Part shown: positions 31,778-41,148 of the stretch, piece after piece
Numbering within the stretch: position 1 is the stretch's first letter
Layout of the letters: each line of letters opens with the position of its first letter
NCBI GenBank assembly: GCA_949987705.1
Contig: OX465281.1
Location: 190,203,112-190,267,111, forward strand
Source of the DNA: Thereva unica
Taxonomy: Eukaryota > Arthropoda > Insecta > Diptera > Therevidae
Length of the DNA stretch: 64,000 bases
Direction of reading: 5' to 3'
Made by a program: the position numbers and the translations under genes
The notes under the pieces: model-generated
What the model was told of the DNA's origin: nothing
Databases searched by the model: none
Seen by the model: only the letters and a program-made list of their open reading frames with translations

Positions 31778-32824
31778 CCAAACCCAAATGGGAAGGGAAG
31801 TGAAGTGAGGTGAAGTTAGGTACCATTCCATATAAATGTATGAGAGCAAGGGCGGCGCTTTCATAGGTGAAAATGGTGCACTTGCACCGGGCGCAATTTC
31901 AGAAATTAAGATTAAAAAAAAATTGAAAAAATTGAAAAAGTGATCCCATTGTCATATATTACACGGAATGCATCTTCTGTGCGTCTTACCATTGTCTTCT
32001 GCAAGGTGTGACCAATGCAATTTCATTTAGTTCGCCTGATTTTGTCGTCTATCCTTTCTTGGCTGGTCACGGTGCCATAGGTCATGATTTGTAATTCAAA
32101 TTAGTCGTACAATTATAGATCACTACTTCGGCGAGAAACACCTGGATCGCCTCTGTTCTGAAGTTTTTGAAAGCGGCTTCTATGTCCAGTAAGGCTGTTA
32201 AGTGGACTGCTTTGTTATGTAAGACTCTACCGTAGAAACCAATACATGCAGTGCAGTGACCATCTATTATCCTTCGAAATATAAAGGATTGGAGAACGAC
32301 ATAGAGACCTCCGTTATGGAGATTCGAGTTTATAGTATTATTAGTGCTGGAAATAGTTAAGGAAGTACAGCTCATAATGAAAATCATCGGAGAGCATTAC
32401 TCAGCATTAGCGGGAGAGTTTTGTGAACTTAAAGCGTAAGTAAACTCAGCACAAAAGCAAGATCGCGAAGCAAATCCTGATTGGACAAAGGCAAAGGCGC
32501 GCTTTCATAGGTGAAACTGGTGTATTTGCACTGGGCGCAATTGAACCGGGCGCAATTTCAAAAAAAAGTGAAAGAAAAATTCCGGGCCTTCATTCTCAAT
32601 GAGTATTTGTGTCGTCTTTCATTTTCCTTCACTGCCATCAAAAAAATGAACAACAATGAAGGGGGCGCAATATGTATCTATATGGCATGCTGCACCGGGC
32701 GCAAAAAAGCCCGAAGCCCCATTTGGAAGTAAGTGGATGTTACATCTGCTTCAGTGGAAGTTACGTCTACTTCAGTGGAAGTTACTTCTACTTTACTTCT
32801 GCGTTACTTTTCATTTGGGTTTGG
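31778..32824. mobile_element. 1.05-kb TIR element nested in the hAT-like composite
   Basis: Left CCAAACCCAAATGGGAAG and right (reverse complement) CCAAACCCAAATGAAAAG. The neighbouring sequence resembles the 155-bp MITE at 26575, suggesting a shared family. Inside are hAT-family starts at 31857 and 32490, an RTE 3' scrap near 32030-32095 and an R1-like scrap (HLTALLDIEAAFKNFRTEAI) near 32200. Confidence 0.55.
31857..32710. mobile_element. Decayed hAT-family element(s) related to 12705-14043
   Basis: Starts with 'aagggcggcgctttcatagg' and 'ggtgcacttgcaccgggcgc'. A second start occurs at about 32490, and the right end '…gcaccgggcgc…gcccgaagccc' corresponds to the right side of the 12705-14043 copy. 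Probably one small MITE (32490-32710) next to a fragment of another. Confidence 0.5.
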
Positions 32825-33034
32825 TCTTATTTCTGGACTATAAATATGAACCTTATTTCTGGACTAGCGCATATGAAACACGATAGGTGTGCATTGGCAG
32901 CTGACAGCGGATTGCCAAATTGTAAATAAATCTGTCGGTTAGATTGTGGTGAAAAATTGATTCAATTGTTTATTTTCAGTTGAATTGTAGTTTTGTTGTA
33001 AGTTCGTTTGTTTTTATACAAACAGAGTGACGTT

Positions 33035-33494
33035 TTTTTTTATGTGACACACTAGAGACTTAGGGAAGGCCCCTTTGTACTGTCGACCATGTATTTTTTT
33101 ATTTTGAAATGTCGAACAGCAGCTCTAGTCGGAAGATAGAGAGAGAAGTGAAGGAAAGAACTGTCACACACAACCTAGCTACGGTATTTTTTATTTCACC
33201 TATTCGCAACAATTTCGCGACTCTGACACCGGGGCATCGAGAACAACTCGTTGGAGTGTTATGCCTCCTGAAACGAGTTGAATCTCATCAACCAACCGAT
33301 GACATGCGCTTGGTGGAGCGGGGAAGAGAACTAGTGAAGGCTATGACAGGAGGAATCGGGAATGCAAAGAGGGAAGAAGAAAGAAGGAAAGTTATGTAGG
33401 CGGGAAATTGGGAAAGGCTAGGACCGTGGCACCGCCGGGAATCGAACCCGGGACCTCTGGGGATAGTAGTCAGGCGCCTTACCCCTACACTACC
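33035..33494 (-). mobile_element. tRNA-derived SINE, second copy with target duplication
   Basis: Same family as 25414-25867. The head on minus has GTAGTGTAGGGGTAAGGCG and GGGTTCGATTCCC. The tail is TTTTTTTTTAT (read on plus) at 33035. GACGTT flanks both ends (33029-33034 and 33495-33500). It lies inside the hAT-like composite. Confidence 0.8.
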
Positions 33495-34080
33495 GACGTT
33501 GCTCTCTTGTATGAGACTCTCAATGTGCATGGAAACAGCGATATTAAGATTCCCTTCTTTTATGACGTGGGCTGTAAATGCTAAAGTTTGAGAAGGGCTC
33601 CAACAGCTGCCGCATTTGTCGTTAAAATCGCCTGTAATAGTATTGTGCTACGATGATGCGAAATGAAACCTCCAGATATTGGAACAGAGAATAGTTTAAG
33701 CTTAAGCTCGCGCGTCTACGAGGCTTTCTATCTAAAGACAGACTGAAATAAATTACAGAGAGAAATTACTGATTCCAGCTCTCTGGATTTGTTTAAGTTT
33801 ATAATTTAGGCCAGCCTTGAAGCACGGATATAGCCTGCGCCAAAACAATTGGAAATCTCAAAATCGATTTTTTTATGCGCAGTGAAAGTCTCAAATCCTC
33901 ACCACGAAAGTAGATTCGAAAAGAAAAGTGCACCTCGTCATTCCGTTCGTTTAAAGCCCCAAATTACCCGCTCATTTATATTTTCAATCACAATTCAATC
34001 CGTCTCACTACGCGACTCTTGTCCTGGTCAGATGCTATGGCGGAGTGTTGTTCCCGGTAAACGAGTTTCAAAATGTAAAT
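33495..34080. other. Interior of the hAT-like composite, no gene recognised
   Basis: No coding motif. A plus-strand frame near 33850-34100 has no family resemblance. Confidence 0.4.
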
Positions 34081-35639
34081 TAAAATGCATGTGCGCTTGA
34101 ATTTTATCCATACACGGAATGTTAATGTATGTGGAGTTGTCATTTCCTCACCTGCGCGTAAAATTCCCATTTATTTTGGCGCCCACTATACCGAACATTC
34201 ATTAGTTACATATAATTCATTGCGTTTAGATGATGCCTTGAATTCTTGGATTGAAAATTACTTGAAATTCAAGTTGGGTTTTGATTCATTGATTAGAAGA
34301 ATCAATTTGAAAGTAGGGGGCAGCAAATTTATGGTTCGCCCCGGGTGGCACAAATCCACGCTACGCCACTGGTTCCACAGTCGAGTTGTTCTCGAAAAGA
34401 ACGAATTACTAAACTGGTGTGTGCGCGAAAATAAGGGCTGTAGATAGTGAGGATGAGCCGAATGGGCAAGTCTTGTGTTGCGGGAAAAACATCGCCGTGA
34501 AGGCAGGAGATTATATATTTCGGTGGAACAGTCGTTATGGTAGATGCGGTAGAATTTTACCAGAGCTGCTACATTCCTGCGGTGACTTAGTGAATCAATT
34601 TTGGAGCAAATGACGTCGTCGCCAATGAGTTGGAGAGCGCGGTTCTGCACCTTGTCCAGCCATGCTAAGGTGGTACTCGGTGCCCCTGCCCAGAGATATG
34701 AGTTGAATTCGAGGCGGGGCCGAATGTAGGATTTGTATATTATAGCCCTGGCCGACGGCGGAAGGAGGAATTTGCATCTTTTAAGGAATCCCAAGCATTG
34801 TGATGCTTGTTTAGCGATTTGGAATATGTGATTACTCCATCGCAGATCTTCAGTTAAAGTTATGCCCAGGATATTGAGGGATGGTTCAGCCATCAGTTCT
34901 AGACTGTCCACTTTAATGGGAGGGATTGGGAAGCGCGTTTTCATAGAGAAGAAACAGTATTTTGTTTTCTGTGCGTTGAATTCAACTTGATTCATGAGGC
35001 CCCCAATCAAGAATCAATCTTATGTCCCTGTTGATTGAAGTGGACATAAGTTCACGATCAAGCAGACAAGGTCTGGCCCGTGCTTGTCTTGCTTTATCAA
35101 AGCTATACGAGTAACGCAAAGTACTGTCATCAGCGAAGCTGTGAAGTGAGTTGGATGGAATTGAGAGCAGGTCATTTATAAAAACTAGGAAGAGAGCTGG
35201 TGATAGAATAGAGCCCTGCGGAACGCCTGCAGAGATGGAGTGGGGATTAGATTCAACGCCGTCCAATACTACCTTGACTGAGCGGTCGGAAAGGATACTC
35301 TCCATCCAATACTTTAGAAGAAAGTGAATGCCAATTGCATGGAGTTTACTCCTGGTGCTAATTACCTGAAATTTAAAAATTTGCACATATCTACAGTACA
35401 CAGCCAGAAGTGCTTAATTGCAATTTGGACGTTTTTGAGTTTATTGCATATTTGTGTTCAGTATTTTATTCTTAATCATTGTTATAATTCTTGTCTTAAA
35501 CTGAACTGTGGTTGCTGAGTTATAGGACCGGCAAAAGTGGTTTTGTGCACAATTCTGTATCTAAAAAAATCTTTGAGAGCGATTTTCTCGAAACACATTT
35601 TTTGCACAGACTCTTTTGGATGTGTACTGTAGATTTTTT

Positions 35640-36370
35640 TTATGTAACAGACTAGAGGCTTAGGGAAAGTCTCTTTGTACTGTCGACAATCTATATTTTT
35701 CGTTTAGAGTGAATTTCGAACAGCAGCTCTAGCCGGAAGATAGAGAGAAGAGAAGGAAGTAACTGTCACAACCTAGCCGCGATATTTTATTCCAGCTACT
35801 CACAAGCATTTCGCGACTCTGACATCGGGGCATCGAGAACAACTCGCTGGAGTGTTACAAGTCTAGAAATTAACAAGTCTTTCATCTTCATATGGTTAAT
35901 GAGTGAAAGGCGAACAGCTGCATGCACAAGTTTTTCAAATGACGATGTCAGGCTATCAGAGAGAGAATGCAACGTTTTTATACACGATGGAATACAACCA
36001 TAAGTCGGAAAATTTTATGAGTTTATATGGGGATGTATTGGTGCATATTTGCTCGTTTGTTTTGATTTATGAAATAAAAAAACTGATTCAATTTTCTTTC
36101 CTTTTCTGTTCTTCATACTTTATCGTAAAGAGAGAATCTGGCTTTGTCTCGCTGAGTTCACGAAGTATGCGTTGAGTTTTGCTCAGCAGTGATGTTCATA
36201 TATGCACGCACACAATCAACGGTCGGAAATTTTTGTATGAAGATGAAAGACTTGTTATTACTAGACTTTGGAGTGTTATGCCTCCTGAAACGAGTTGGAT
36301 CTCATCAACCGATGGCATGTGCTTTGTGGAGCGGGAAAGGACTAGGGAAGGCTACGACAGGAGGAATGTA
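35640..36370 (-). mobile_element. tRNA-derived SINE, third copy, split by a MULE-like MITE and lacking its head
   Basis: Tail at 35632-35640 (ATTTTTTTTAT), body blocks shared with the other SINEs ('gtcgaacagcagctctag', 'ggggcatcgagaacaactcg', 'tgcctcctgaaacgagttg'), then truncation at about 36370 before the tRNA-like head. The MITE at 35858-36269 interrupts the body. Confidence 0.7.
35858..36269. mobile_element. 412-bp MULE-like MITE with 9-bp target duplication
   Basis: Left CAAGTCTAGAAATTAACAAG and right (reverse complement) AAAGTCTAGTAATAACAAG, both followed by TCTTTCATCTTC. GGAGTGTTA flanks both sides, a 9-bp duplication typical of Mutator-like elements, and excision restores the SINE body. 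No transposase. A second end of this family lies at 14812. Confidence 0.8.
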
Positions 36371-36409
36371 TGAATGAAGATAAAATGAAACAGTACTGTA
36401 ATAACTTAC

Positions 36410-36581
36410 AATAATGTTATTGCAAGTCTACACTCAGCACTTATTGGCTCCCTGTCCGATGTTGTTTTAGCTTTTCCTTCAGCAGATTGAGAAGGCTTGC
36501 ACTCACTGTCACTACTTTTTTTAAACGCTCAGCATCTTTTTCTTTAAACACTTTGAACACTGTGTTAAAAAATCCACGCAT
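36410..36581 (-). pseudogene. HARBI1-like transposase exon 1 remnant (copy C)
   Basis: From an ATG at 36581: MRGFFNTVFKVFKEKDAERL and ASLLNLLKEKLKQH, then after a 1-nt shift REPISAECRLAITLL to a GT donor (GTAAGT) at 36409. This parallels exon 1 of the intact copy (GFFETSFQQIKIKDPEQF … FLTLI) with the same phase-2 donor. The matching exons 2/3 are at 31375-31030, so the intron or junction now holds about 5 kb of nested elements. Confidence 0.7.
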
Positions 36582-36739
36582 TCTTCTTTCCTCTATAGTA
36601 TTTATAGGATGGGTTCAGATGGATCGTTTATTGTATGCGACATTTAATATTTGCAAGTAATATAAGTCAGTCGTATACCGTATACAATAAAAACTATTTG
36701 GGATGTGAGTTTCACCCCTTCGGTCCACACGATTAACTT

Positions 36740-37078
36740 TCCAGTATGATGAACGAAGATGGAATAAACTGACTTCTTACAAAATAGTTATACGTTTAGC
36801 ACTAGTGGAAAATTGGCTAGTATCAGAACTGATGACAAAGCAATTCCGAGAGAAGCTAGTTCAAATAACTATAATAATGGTAAATCCACAAGATTTTTCT
36901 AGAGAATTTGTTTTTCCTCCGTATTTCGTTCGCTGCACTAAAACGGGTGTTTAAATTCATATTGAGCGTGCTGAAGCGTAGTTGCCGCGAACGACTTCAT
37001 TTGGAAATTCCAAAGCTTTCCGGATATTAGCAAAACTGTAACGGTAAAGTACTTGTCAGACTTGACCAAAATCTGTCA
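36740..37078. repeat. Inverted copy of the 390-bp repeat of 24655-25925
   Basis: Reverse complement matches: 'cgtttagc…tagtggaaaattg', 'attcatattgagcgtgctg', 'ggaaattccaaagctttccgg' and 'tacttgtcagacttg'. Confidence 0.65.
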
Positions 37079-37094
37079 AGTTATCGACTGCCGT

Positions 37095-37228
37095 ATACAT
37101 GCATTGCATTCGTTGACAGATAATATAGAAGTGTGTGTATTCAAATGCGAGCTGACGGAATATTCCGTGAATGGAAGGCATGCCACGCAAAGGTCGGGCT
37201 ACTTTCAACTTTTTCTGCATTGCCGGAA
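37095..37228. repeat. Repeat shared with 60775-60912
   Basis: Both have 'aatatagaagtgtgtgtatt', 'caaatgcg', 'tgacggaat', 'catgccacgcaaaggtcgg' and 'tactttcaactttttctg' in the same order. No coding sequence. It abuts the 5' side of the Harbinger MADF gene. Confidence 0.65.
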
Positions 37229-37334
37229 TTGACATAACCTCAAAGGTGTTGTCAAATTTTATTTGTTGTTTGTTGTGCGAGTAGATCAGTGCGAGTTTAT
37301 TTTAGTTCTGTTGATAATTTATTTATTTTTGAAA

Positions 37335-39801
37335 ATGGAGTTAGACGAGAAGCTGGTAGAGGAAATAAAAAAAGGGACTTCCTGTATAATAAAAAACTTC
37401 GGAGCTACAGGGAGATAAATAAAAGAGAGCTTGGATGGGCTGAAATAGCGGCAGATCTGGAATCTGATGGTTTGTTTTTAATTTGCCCAATTAAATTAAA
37501 AATATAATAAAAACATATTTTCAGTTGATTTTTACAAGGCGCGGTTGTTTTTTGTTCAAAGAAAAAACTGCTTTAAAACAAATGAAAATTATTTGACACC
37601 ATTTGGCCTCCAGTTACAGCACACACTGATAAAAGGAACAAAAGAGCAAAGTTCACTTTGTAATTATAATTCACTTTTATTTTAATAATTCAATAATAAT
37701 TTTATATTTTAGATACACAATTCAAAATAAAAATATATAAATAATCAATATAATTCACTGAATCAATGTCATTAAATTTGAAGAACTTTTAAACTTTTAA
37801 GAGCTTTGCAGTTATTAAAGAAAATAATAAATAAGAATTATAGAAAGGATTAGTTTATAAGATTGAGTTAAAGTTTACTATATTCACTCGATGTGAACAT
37901 CCACTCAAAAAAAAAAATATATAATTAATCACCCTCATCAACGTTGTTAGCTAGAAAATACAATCCACTTAATCACCTCAACAACGATGGAAACTAAATA
38001 TCAAATTAATTAAATTCCTCATCCACGTTGATCACTAAAATCACTTCAATTTCAAAGCAGAGAAACAAATTAAAAAATATTATTGTAACGAATCAAGGAA
38101 ATCGTAAAAAAAATCGTTCACCATATCAAATATTATTTATTTAAAGAAAAAAAAAGGAAAATTATGAAATATGAATATTGTATTGTGATAATTAAGTACT
38201 CACCTAACCTTGAAAGTTGGCCTTGAACTTTAATTTGGTAGCGGACAAAGGGATTGTTAAATTCAAAGTCAAAGGAAAGAGGAATTAGAAATTACTGTTC
38301 ACAGTCTGTTCCCATGAACAGGGAAAAGGAAAGTTGTTAATATTAATTCTCGGTCTATTCCCGAGAACTAAGGAAGACATTAGTAATAATAGTAGTTCTC
38401 GGTCTATTCCCTAGAACTAAGGAAAATTAGTAAATAGTTGTAGTTCTCGGTCTATTCCCGAGAACTAAGGAAGATTAGTAATAGTTCTCGGTCTATTCCC
38501 GAGAACTAAGAGAAAAAAAAATTAGTAATAGTAGTTCTCGGTCTATTCCCGAGAACTAAGGAAAATTAGGAATAATAGTTCTCGGTCTATTCCCGAGAAC
38601 TAAGGAAAAATTTAGGAATAGTTCTTGGTCTATTCCCAAGAACTTTAAATGGAGGAAAATAAAAGCTCATGTGAACTTACCTTCCAAGCGTCCGGTATCC
38701 AAAGAGAGGAAGATTCATGGGTGCAACGATTTTTGTTAACTCACTTGAATTCGATTCAAGTGGGGATAGAAATATATAACGGGATGACTGAAGTGATTTT
38801 TGTTTGAATAACGCAAGTGGGAATGAAAATTTTAATTGTGCATGTGTTGAGGTGAGAAGTGTTACCAGAGTAAATATTTATTCGAGTGAATGTATGAATT
38901 TTTGAGTGAATGTTCTTCAGAAAAATGTGGTTTCTTAAAGTTAAATTAGTATCAATGATAATGATGTTAAATGATGCTACTCAATGTCCACGTTATCCAA
39001 AGATGATGTAAATTGTTGATAGGTTCTTGATGTTCCCTTGTTAGAGCTGAATGACGGTGATTGTTTCTACATATGTAATTGCCCAGGAGTGTAATTGCAT
39101 CTGGTTTCCTAATGCGGCTCTATTTTTCTGGAATAAAAGTATTAACGTGCCCTAAGGTGATATGGTGAACGAAGAAGGGAAAGAAAACATGAAAGATAAA
39201 CTAGGGAGATTTATATTATGTTGTGAAGAATTGAACAGCGGTAGAGGATGCTGCGAGACCGCTTTTGCAAAGAAGTGAACAAAACCCCAAGCAGTAGCGG
39301 TGCCGAGTGCTGCAGCAGATGGCCATTTTTTGAACATCTCCTGTTCCTAAAGGAGCATGTTACGCCGAGAAAGTAAGTGCATTTATACTAATTCCTTATC
39401 CTAAATTGGAATAAATTTTGTTTGAAGGACTATAAACATTTATCCCGATTTGGCGCAAACAAGTATTACCACAGTCTCCAGGCGTGGAGGACGATGCACC
39501 GGTGGAAATCAACGAGGCACAACCAGCGGAGGCCTCAAATAGGAGAACTGCGAAAAGACAACGAGATGTCGATGTTATTGACCAGCAATTTTCCTCCCTG
39601 GCGTCTGCTATGACGGTGTTTATGCAGAACTCCACCCAGAAGAAGGAAGAAGATGAGAATGAGCCTTTTTTGAAAATAATTTCAAGGCAATTAAATAAAT
39701 TTCCCCCAAATGTGAGAGAGGCAAAGAGACTGGAGATGTTGGTTTGGCTACATAATGAAACTATGTTATACGAAACAGGTAATAATTCCATCTCAATATA
39801 A
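37335..39801 (+). pseudogene. MADF-domain protein of Harbinger copy D (second transposon protein), decayed
   Basis: Exon 1 (37335-37469): MELDEKLVEEIKK, then after a 1-nt shift in an A-run RDFLYNKKLRSYREINKREL and WAEIAADLESD, a MADF domain. Exon 2 (about 39229-39372): EQR-stop-RMLRDRFCKEV, where TAG at 39242-39244 replaces the expected Trp codon, then SRWPFFEHLLFLKEHV. Exon 3 (39428-39801): a 1-nt shift, then VEDDAPVEINEA, FSSLASAMTVFM and the C-terminal PFLKIISRQLNKFPPNV and RLEMLVWLH, similar to BESS-type ends. This protein binds DNA and assists the transposase in characterised Harbingers. Three independent lesions make it inactive, while the partner transposase on minus is intact. Intron 1 is large (1.76 kb) and holds the hairpin array. 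Confidence 0.75.
38295..38644. repeat. Array of eight 25-bp hairpin units
   Basis: The canonical unit is stem AGTTCTCGG, 7-nt loop TCTATTC, stem CCGAGAACT, with units at 38345, 38394, 38442, 38483, 38533, 38577 and 38620 and a diverged first unit at 38295. Spacing is 41-50 bp and spacers are A-rich ('aaggaaaattagtaat'). The last unit has a paired change (CTTGG with CCAAG) and the first pairs CTGTTCA with TGAACAG, so the stem is kept while bases change. One unit (38394) has a single mismatch. The loop is also nearly constant. It lies in intron 1 of the MADF pseudogene, about 60 bp after a 'ttggtagcggacaaagggat' stretch that resembles a retroelement primer-binding site. It may be a protein-binding array or the leader of a truncated LTR element. 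Confidence 0.85.
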
Positions 39802-39969
39802 ATATCACAAATATTTACATATATGTATATTTCTTGCGGATACAGGCCAGGCCAACGAGATAATTTAATTTCGCCGTGCAATACATTTTTCTAGTTTAAG
39901 TTTATTTATGAAGTATGATTTTTGGGTTACGCAGGGTTACGTGTGTACACTATATTTTCCGAGACACGG

Positions 39970-40199
39970 TGTGTACACTGGGTCTTTTAGGGAACGGCCG
40001 GGTTTTCAAAGTTTTCTCGGCTATCAAAAATTCTGAAAAAAATCTGGGGTACTTATTGAAGTGTCTACTATATAGCCAACAAGTTGCCAAAGTCATATGT
40101 TTGAAAGCATTGGGGAGGTAGTTGAAGTTCGCCTTCTATTCATAAGAGGAAAATTTGAGTTTCGGATTTTAACTGTTCCTTCAAAGACCCAGTGTAAAC
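39970..40199. repeat. Inverted-repeat MITE-like segment after the MADF gene
   Basis: GTGTACACTGGGTCTTTTAG on the left against GTTTACACTGGGTCTTTGAA (reverse complement of the right). 'gcagggtta' occurs just outside each side (near 39935 and 40202). Size and shape suggest a small TIR element. Confidence 0.5.
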
Positions 40200-41148
40200 A
40201 CGCAGGGTTAACTTTAATTTTTGGTTTTTAATTTGTTAATTTAAGTTCTAATGAAGTTTATTTAGTTTAAGTATCTATATTTATGAATTATGTTTTTTTT
40301 TTAACTCGAATTTTTGTTTTTAATTTTAAGTTCTAATGAAGTTTATTTTTGTTATATAGAAAATAAGATACAAATGAAATAACTTTGTGATACATTGTGA
40401 TGTGCTATTAATTTGGATTAAAAGACTGACTTCTAATATTTTATTTTATTTATATTTTCTTTATTCTTAATTCTTGAAACTTTCTCCACTTTTTATAATT
40501 TCCAGCGGTTATACTGGTCTATGTGGGACCTGTCCAAATTTTATGGTAAAGGAACTTTGTTGAGCACTTAACTTATCCACAAAATTATGGTACTATGTTA
40601 CTTTTACTCCTTGGCCAAAGGAACTACTACTGGGACTTGAACGAAATCAACCGAGAGACTTAAAGGGAAAGGGGGTTCTTTCAGAAATAGGTCTCGCAGA
40701 ATCCACCTCAGAAATATTGCAGTGCTACTTCTATTGGAATAGTTTGCTATTACAGCCTTTTTTTAGAATCACCGATTAAAATGCTGGTGTTAATGCAATA
40801 TGGAAATAACTTTTAATCAGTCGTTTATCATCGACCTTCTGTGGGTATAAAACGGTAGGAATTTAAATCAATTTCGGTACATTTTTGTAGCAATAGAAAA
40901 ATAAAGGAGCTCACACTACACACCGGAGAGAACCGGGTTCTGTTGGTGAAGAATATGGATTTGCTTTCGTGGTGCTCACAACTAACCTTACCACATCCAT
41001 ACAACCTTTTCTTTCTTTTTTATTGTTTGAAATTACAGCTAAGTTTTTGGATAAACAAGATTACAATTACAATTTACAGCAATATGATTTTTTAAATTTA
41101 TTCTGAACAACAAATTACAAACTTAATTTTAATAAAGATACTTAAAAA
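40200..41148. other. Interval between convergent Harbinger genes, no gene recognised
   Basis: AT-rich. Around 40500-41010 there is a GC-richer stretch with a TATAAAA box (40847) that could be a solo LTR or promoter-bearing element, but I did not find matching ends or a duplication. Confidence 0.4.

Larger units (their letters stand above)
31617..34371. mobile_element. 2.75-kb hAT-like composite inserted in the CR1 copy
   Basis: Ends CAGTGGCGTAGCGTGG on both sides, inverted, flanked by GCTCCACA and GTTCCACA (8-bp duplication with one mismatch). Removing it rejoins the CR1 frame at '…RLWN/NLPQ'. No transposase is seen. Its interior consists of further elements: a TIR element at 31778-32824, which itself contains hAT-like ends and RTE/R1 scraps, and a SINE at 33035-33494. 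Confidence 0.75.
31384..35401 (-). pseudogene. CR1-like non-LTR retrotransposon, split by a hAT-like element
   Basis: Minus strand: RT from HFLLKYWMESILSDRS through SAGVPQGSILSPALFLVFIN and the catalytic FADDSTL (about 35160), then after a frameshift VEFNAQKTKYCFF, LNILGITLTEDLRW and the C-terminal block SNSFFSRTTRLWN. At 34371 the frame is broken by a hAT-like element and resumes at 31616 as NLPQSVFPNSYNTQEFK to a stop and an A-rich end near 31384. It is 5'-truncated inside RT. Its tail lies directly against transposase copy C, so it inserted into that Harbinger. Other pieces of the family are at 7632 and 20530. Confidence 0.8.

Noticed and set aside
32082..32387. Separate small gene on minus
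   Set aside because: The only recognisable part (LLDIEAAFKNFRTEAI) is an RT scrap of a non-LTR element.
33109..33399. 96-residue plus-strand protein
   Set aside because: It lies inside the SINE body, antisense to it, and recurs with stops in the other SINE copies.
38295..38644. CRISPR-like array (regular repeats with spacers)
   Set aside because: The genome is eukaryotic, the spacers are similar A-rich sequence rather than unique, and no cas genes are present. I treat it as a hairpin or binding-site array.
39396..39881. 161-residue minus-strand frame
   Set aside because: It lies antisense to exon 3 of the MADF gene, whose plus-strand reading matches the family. The minus frame has no recognisable domain.
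40847..40853. TATAAAA as a gene promoter
   Set aside because: It is in the interval between convergent transposon genes with no downstream coding sequence. At best it is part of an unidentified LTR.
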